Shown here one piece after another: positions 5,800 to 7,838 of a DNA stretch of 7,838 bases. The DNA comes from an uncultured Pseudomonadota bacterium (GTDB taxonomy: Bacteria > Pseudomonadota > Alphaproteobacteria > Rs-D84), in NCBI GenBank assembly GCA_947306185.1, contig CAMZFU010000041.1, positions 1 to 7,838 of the forward strand. The letters are read 5' to 3'. Position 1 is the stretch's first letter. Each line of letters starts with the position of its first letter. Both the position numbers and the translations under genes were made by a program. The notes below the pieces were generated by a model. The model was not told the origin of the DNA, ran no database searches, and saw only the letters and a list, made by a program, of their open reading frames with translations.

Positions 5800-6676
5800 T
5801 AAATCCCAAATCGTGTTCATTTGGAACATGACTGATTATTAAATCGGCAGAGAACTGTGTTCTAAACCACGTTCTTTGCCGTTTTGCGTATTGGTTTGTT
5901 TTTGTAATCCAATTTTCAATTGCAACATTTTGTGATATTTCACCCCGCAGGAAAGCGCATAATTGCTCCGCCCCAATTGCGCGATGTGAATCCAAGTTAT
6001 TATCAATTATGTATTTGGCCTCGTCCAACGCACCACCTGAAATCATTTCCGGAATACGTGATGCGATACGTTCATGCAATACATCCAATGACGGATTTAT
6101 CAAAATTCTGAATGGGGTTGGTACAACCGCACCAATGCGCGGACTGTTTTGCCAATCGGTTAAATGACGCCCTGTTTCCAAAAATACCTCTAAAGCACGT
6201 GCGACGCGTTGTGGGTCGGTTGCCTTACAATCTGGAACCTTTTTACGCGCTGCGGACAGATCGCGTGCAACCATTTCACGCGCACAGGTTCTGTTTTCCG
6301 ATGATATTTCTGGAATTTCGGCGATACCATTTATAATTCCGTTTATATAATACCCTGTCCCCCCGACAAAGATAGGCGTACGCCCCATATCAATTGCAAC
6401 ATCGTATTCACGACGTGCCATTTTAATATAATCTGCGACACTTATTTGTTCCGACAATGGCAGGAAAGAAAACAACCTGTACGGCACGCCATCTATTTTA
6501 TCTGTAACCGGCCGGCCGGCAAAAGGACTTGCCGATATATTTTCTATGCCACGGTACATTTGTACACTGTCACAGTTTATAATCACCCCACCCACCCGCA
6601 TGGCAAGTGCGTGTGCAAAACCCGACTTACCAGATGCGGTTGGTCCGGTAATAATATACGCTTTTTTATTGTTCAT
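5774..6676 (-). CDS. miaA: tRNA dimethylallyltransferase MiaA
   Basis: This is a 300-residue enzyme that adds a dimethylallyl group to N6 of adenosine 37 in tRNAs that read UNN codons, the first step to i6A/ms2i6A. Seen in the sequence: P-loop GPTASGKS (11-18), the CDSVQMYRG region with Asp36 as the expected catalytic aspartate, VGGTGYY (104-110) of the substrate site, DPQRVARALEV, AIGAEQL and the C-terminal tRNA-contacting YAKRQRTWFR. All family motifs are present and length is typical. The only sensible start is the ATG at 6676, ten codons before the P-loop. A promoter ends 7 bases upstream, so the mRNA is apparently leaderless. The gene lies alone, convergent and overlapping with the unknown 5221-5799 gene. 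Confidence 0.97.
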   Translation of the reverse strand: MNNKKAYIITGPTASGKSGFAHALAMRVGGVIINCDSVQMYRGIENISASPFAGRPVTDKIDGVPYRLFSFLPLSEQISVADYIKMARREYDVAIDMGRTPIFVGGTGYYINGIINGIAEIPEISSENRTCAREMVARDLSAARKKVPDCKATDPQRVARALEVFLETGRHLTDWQNSPRIGAVVPTPFRILINPSLDVLHERIASRIPEMISGGALDEAKYIIDNNLDSHRAIGAEQLCAFLRGEISQNVAIENWITKTNQYAKRQRTWFRTQFSADLIISHVPNEHDLGFINTRDFDL

Positions 6677-6683
6677 GCTTTTG

Positions 6684-6711
6684 ATTATACCGCCCCATTT
6701 AGCAAATTCAA
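6684..6711 (-). promoter_or_regulatory. Sigma-70-type promoter for miaA (leaderless)
   Basis: On the minus strand TTGAAT (6706-6711) and a perfect TATAAT (6684-6689) are 16 bases apart. The predicted transcription start, about 7 bases past the -10 box, is at 6677 or so, immediately before the ATG at 6676. No Shine-Dalgarno sequence can fit in the 7 bases between -10 box and ATG, so translation must start on a leaderless message if this promoter is used. Confidence 0.75.
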
Positions 6712-6754
6712 GGGACGATTCTACGACCCACTTTTGTTATTGCGGCGGGTGATT

Positions 6755-6789
6755 AGTGTGCGGGGCGGGGCCCCGCATACTTCTTTTTT
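6755..6789 (+). terminator. GC-rich hairpin with U-tract, terminator-like
   Basis: TGCGGGGC (6759-6766) and GCCCCGCA (6770-6777) pair around a GGG loop, and the stem extends outward through G.U, T-A, G-C and A-T to 12 pairs (6755-6781). A TTTTTT run follows (6784-6789) on the plus strand only. By form it is a strong rho-independent terminator for plus-strand transcription, yet no plus-strand gene precedes it. It may block antisense transcripts coming through miaA, or be part of the neighbouring repeat element. Confidence 0.55.
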
Positions 6790-6813
6790 GTCGCAGTATA
6801 TCGTCAGGCTCTC

Positions 6814-6862
6814 TATCCCCTGTGCCACGCAAGGGAGGATGGTTTGCCATCAGGCGGGGATA
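6814..6862. repeat. Two-level folded intergenic element
   Basis: TATCCCC (6814-6820) pairs with GGGGATA (6856-6862), and a nested hairpin GATGG-TTTG-CCATC (6838-6851) lies inside. An alternative small pairing of CCCT (6818-6821) with AGGG (6832-6835) is possible. There is no convincing open reading frame. It sits next to the CCCGAC palindrome and looks like part of a dispersed non-coding repeat rather than a gene regulator, but copy number cannot be seen here. Confidence 0.4.
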
Positions 6863-6867
6863 AAGAG

Positions 6868-6935
6868 ATCCCGACTTTCGTCGGGATGACGTCGTTTTTT
6901 TGTGCGGGATGACGTATTGTTTCCACGGGATGACG
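6868..6935. repeat. Palindrome plus three direct CGGGATGACG units
   Basis: ATCCCGAC and GTCGGGAT (6868-6887) form a perfect 8-pair stem with a TTTC loop. Its right arm begins the first of three direct copies of CGGGATGACG, at 6882-6891, 6905-6914 and 6926-6935, separated by T-rich spacers of 13 and 11 bases. Palindromes of the ATCCCGAC-type with a trailing ATGACG are familiar as dispersed intergenic repeats in many proteobacteria. On the minus strand the hairpin is followed by CTCTTT and could weakly terminate the upstream surface-protein gene. Confidence 0.7.
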
Positions 6936-6963
6936 GTTCGTTTTTATATTATTCTGGAAATCA

Positions 6964-7838
6964 CTATTGTACCACAGGACCGGCGGTAAATGTGCCGCTT
7001 CCCTGATTGGTATAGAATTGTCCATTTACCGTATCATACATACCTAAGACATTTGAACTGTTTTTAGCAGGAATTAAATTTAATACATACCCCCCATTTT
7101 CTTTAGCCCATACGCTAGATATATTGGCCTTTGCTGGCATTGTTACCGATGCACTATTACGTGCAAATATCCCCAAGTCATAATTTGCAGACCAAGTTGT
7201 GTTATTTGCTGTAGCTGATGTGGCAACTAAATTGCCATCTATATATATCTTGTTTTGGTCAAACAAAACTTCATACCAAGTATTTAATGAAGCATACCCT
7301 GATATGTTAACAACAGACCCGGCAATAGTATTTCCCCAGCCAACCCTATTAAAACTACTTGTACCATCGGTTAATCTCAACACGCCATTATTCGCTGTAT
7401 CTACAGATGGACTATCTGTCACACCAATGACCGCCGTCGCAACACTAGAGCCTTTTGCCAACTGATTATAACGAATATACAATTGTGTTTTATTATTCAC
7501 ACGATATGGTATCAGTAAATATTGTCCCCCATCAGATTGAATATATTCCAAACGTGTATATCCCGCGGGCAATGTTATCGTTTCGCCGTATGCCGTTTGA
7601 TCAACGATTGTCCATAATGTACAACCGTCCGACGGATTCGCACATTCCAATGTCGTCGTATCAGTTTCAGGTAATGTTAATGCTTTTTTTAATGCGGATG
7701 CCGTTATCAATTTATCCGCGTCTTCGGATGCGTTATAATCGCTTGCACCCGTAAACAATGCGCGTTCACCAATTTCACCACCACCATTTGCCGTATACAT
7801 TACAACACTTTCACCAAGTGCGCTGTTCGTGCCCGCCG
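6964..7838 (-). CDS. LamG/concanavalin-like surface protein (C-terminal part)
   Basis: The reading frame is open to the right edge of the window, so about 290 C-terminal residues of a longer protein are visible; the internal ATG at 7800 is not the start. The visible N-terminal portion (GGGEIGERALFTGASDYNASEDADKLITASALKKAL) is a Gly/Ala/Thr-rich extracellular-type segment. It is followed by a Cys pair (ECANPSDGC) and then LPAGYTRLEYIQSDGGQYLLIP, the entry to a jelly-roll LamG-like (laminin G-type) domain that recurs in gut-metagenome surface proteins and phage proteins. The domain runs to a closing GMYDTVNGQFYTNQGSGTF, ending TAGPVVQ. It is very likely secreted or surface exposed and may bind glycans or host matrix, but the ligand cannot be inferred. 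The Thr/Ser/Asn-rich, Lys-poor make-up differs from the other genes here. Confidence 0.85.
   Translation of the reverse strand, partial: AGTNSALGESVVMYTANGGGEIGERALFTGASDYNASEDADKLITASALKKALTLPETDTTTLECANPSDGCTLWTIVDQTAYGETITLPAGYTRLEYIQSDGGQYLLIPYRVNNKTQLYIRYNQLAKGSSVATAVIGVTDSPSVDTANNGVLRLTDGTSSFNRVGWGNTIAGSVVNISGYASLNTWYEVLFDQNKIYIDGNLVATSATANNTTWSANYDLGIFARNSASVTMPAKANISSVWAKENGGYVLNLIPAKNSSNVLGMYDTVNGQFYTNQGSGTFTAGPVVQ

Noticed and set aside
5812..5830. Hairpin CGTGTTC-ATTTG-GAACATG after the unknown gene as a terminator
   Set aside because: Seven pairs with a G.U and no T-run on either side; it also lies within the miaA coding sequence.
6510..6523. GGCCGGCCGGC palindromic stretch inside miaA as a regulatory site
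   Set aside because: It encodes the in-frame residues AGRPV of MiaA and is explained by Ala/Gly/Arg/Pro codons.
6882..6935. Three regularly spaced CGGGATGACG units as a small CRISPR array
   Set aside because: Repeat units are 10 bases and spacers 11-13 bases, far below CRISPR sizes; the spacers are T-rich and no cas gene is present.
6677..6963. Possible small gene in the gap upstream of miaA
   Set aside because: Short open frames cross hairpins and repeats, lack ribosome sites and overlap the surface-protein gene end; I see only regulatory and repeat sequence.

Overview
The window looks like a chromosomal segment of an AT-leaning, probably host- or gut-associated alphaproteobacterium. This rests on an alphaproteobacterial-looking MiaA (GVPYRLFSFLP where that class often has VPHRLYGVLP), a PriA carrying the VVWHS motif, a VirB11-type secretion ATPase, a C-terminal LamG-like surface protein of a kind frequent in gut metagenome genomes, and an intergenic CCCGAC-TTTC-GTCGGGATGACG palindrome. 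The class assignment is an inference from motifs; no rRNA or tRNA gene is present to fix it.

Layout from left to right. Two tandem lipoprotein genes lie on the minus strand (1-76 partial, 96-653). They are divergent from a VirB11-like ATPase gene (730-1689) followed by a small coiled-coil protein gene (1723-2130). A strong bidirectional terminator (2129-2160) separates this pair from the convergent replication-restart helicase gene priA (2159-4366, minus). Divergent from priA is an aminoglycoside-phosphotransferase-fold kinase gene (4429-5175). The last bases of that gene hold a perfect-consensus sigma-70 promoter (5159-5187) that drives an unrecognised basic protein (5221-5799). This gene overlaps the 3' end of convergent miaA (5774-6676, minus). 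A gene-free stretch (6677-6963) holds the miaA promoter, a very GC-rich hairpin, a second folded element and three direct copies of CGGGATGACG. The window ends inside a LamG-like surface protein gene (6964-7838, minus, 5' end missing).

The two housekeeping genes, priA and miaA, are ordinary. The interesting parts are regulatory and accessory. The virB11/lipoprotein pair is served by a geometrically symmetric divergent promoter with overlapping -35 boxes. virB11 and miaA both appear to be leaderless transcripts, with the -10 box about 7 nt before the ATG. A VirB11 ATPase with no other T4SS gene in the window sits beside unknown lipoproteins and a coiled-coil protein, a possible satellite of a dispersed secretion system. 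An unknown protein has the strongest-looking promoter in the window and would be transcribed into the antisense strand of miaA.
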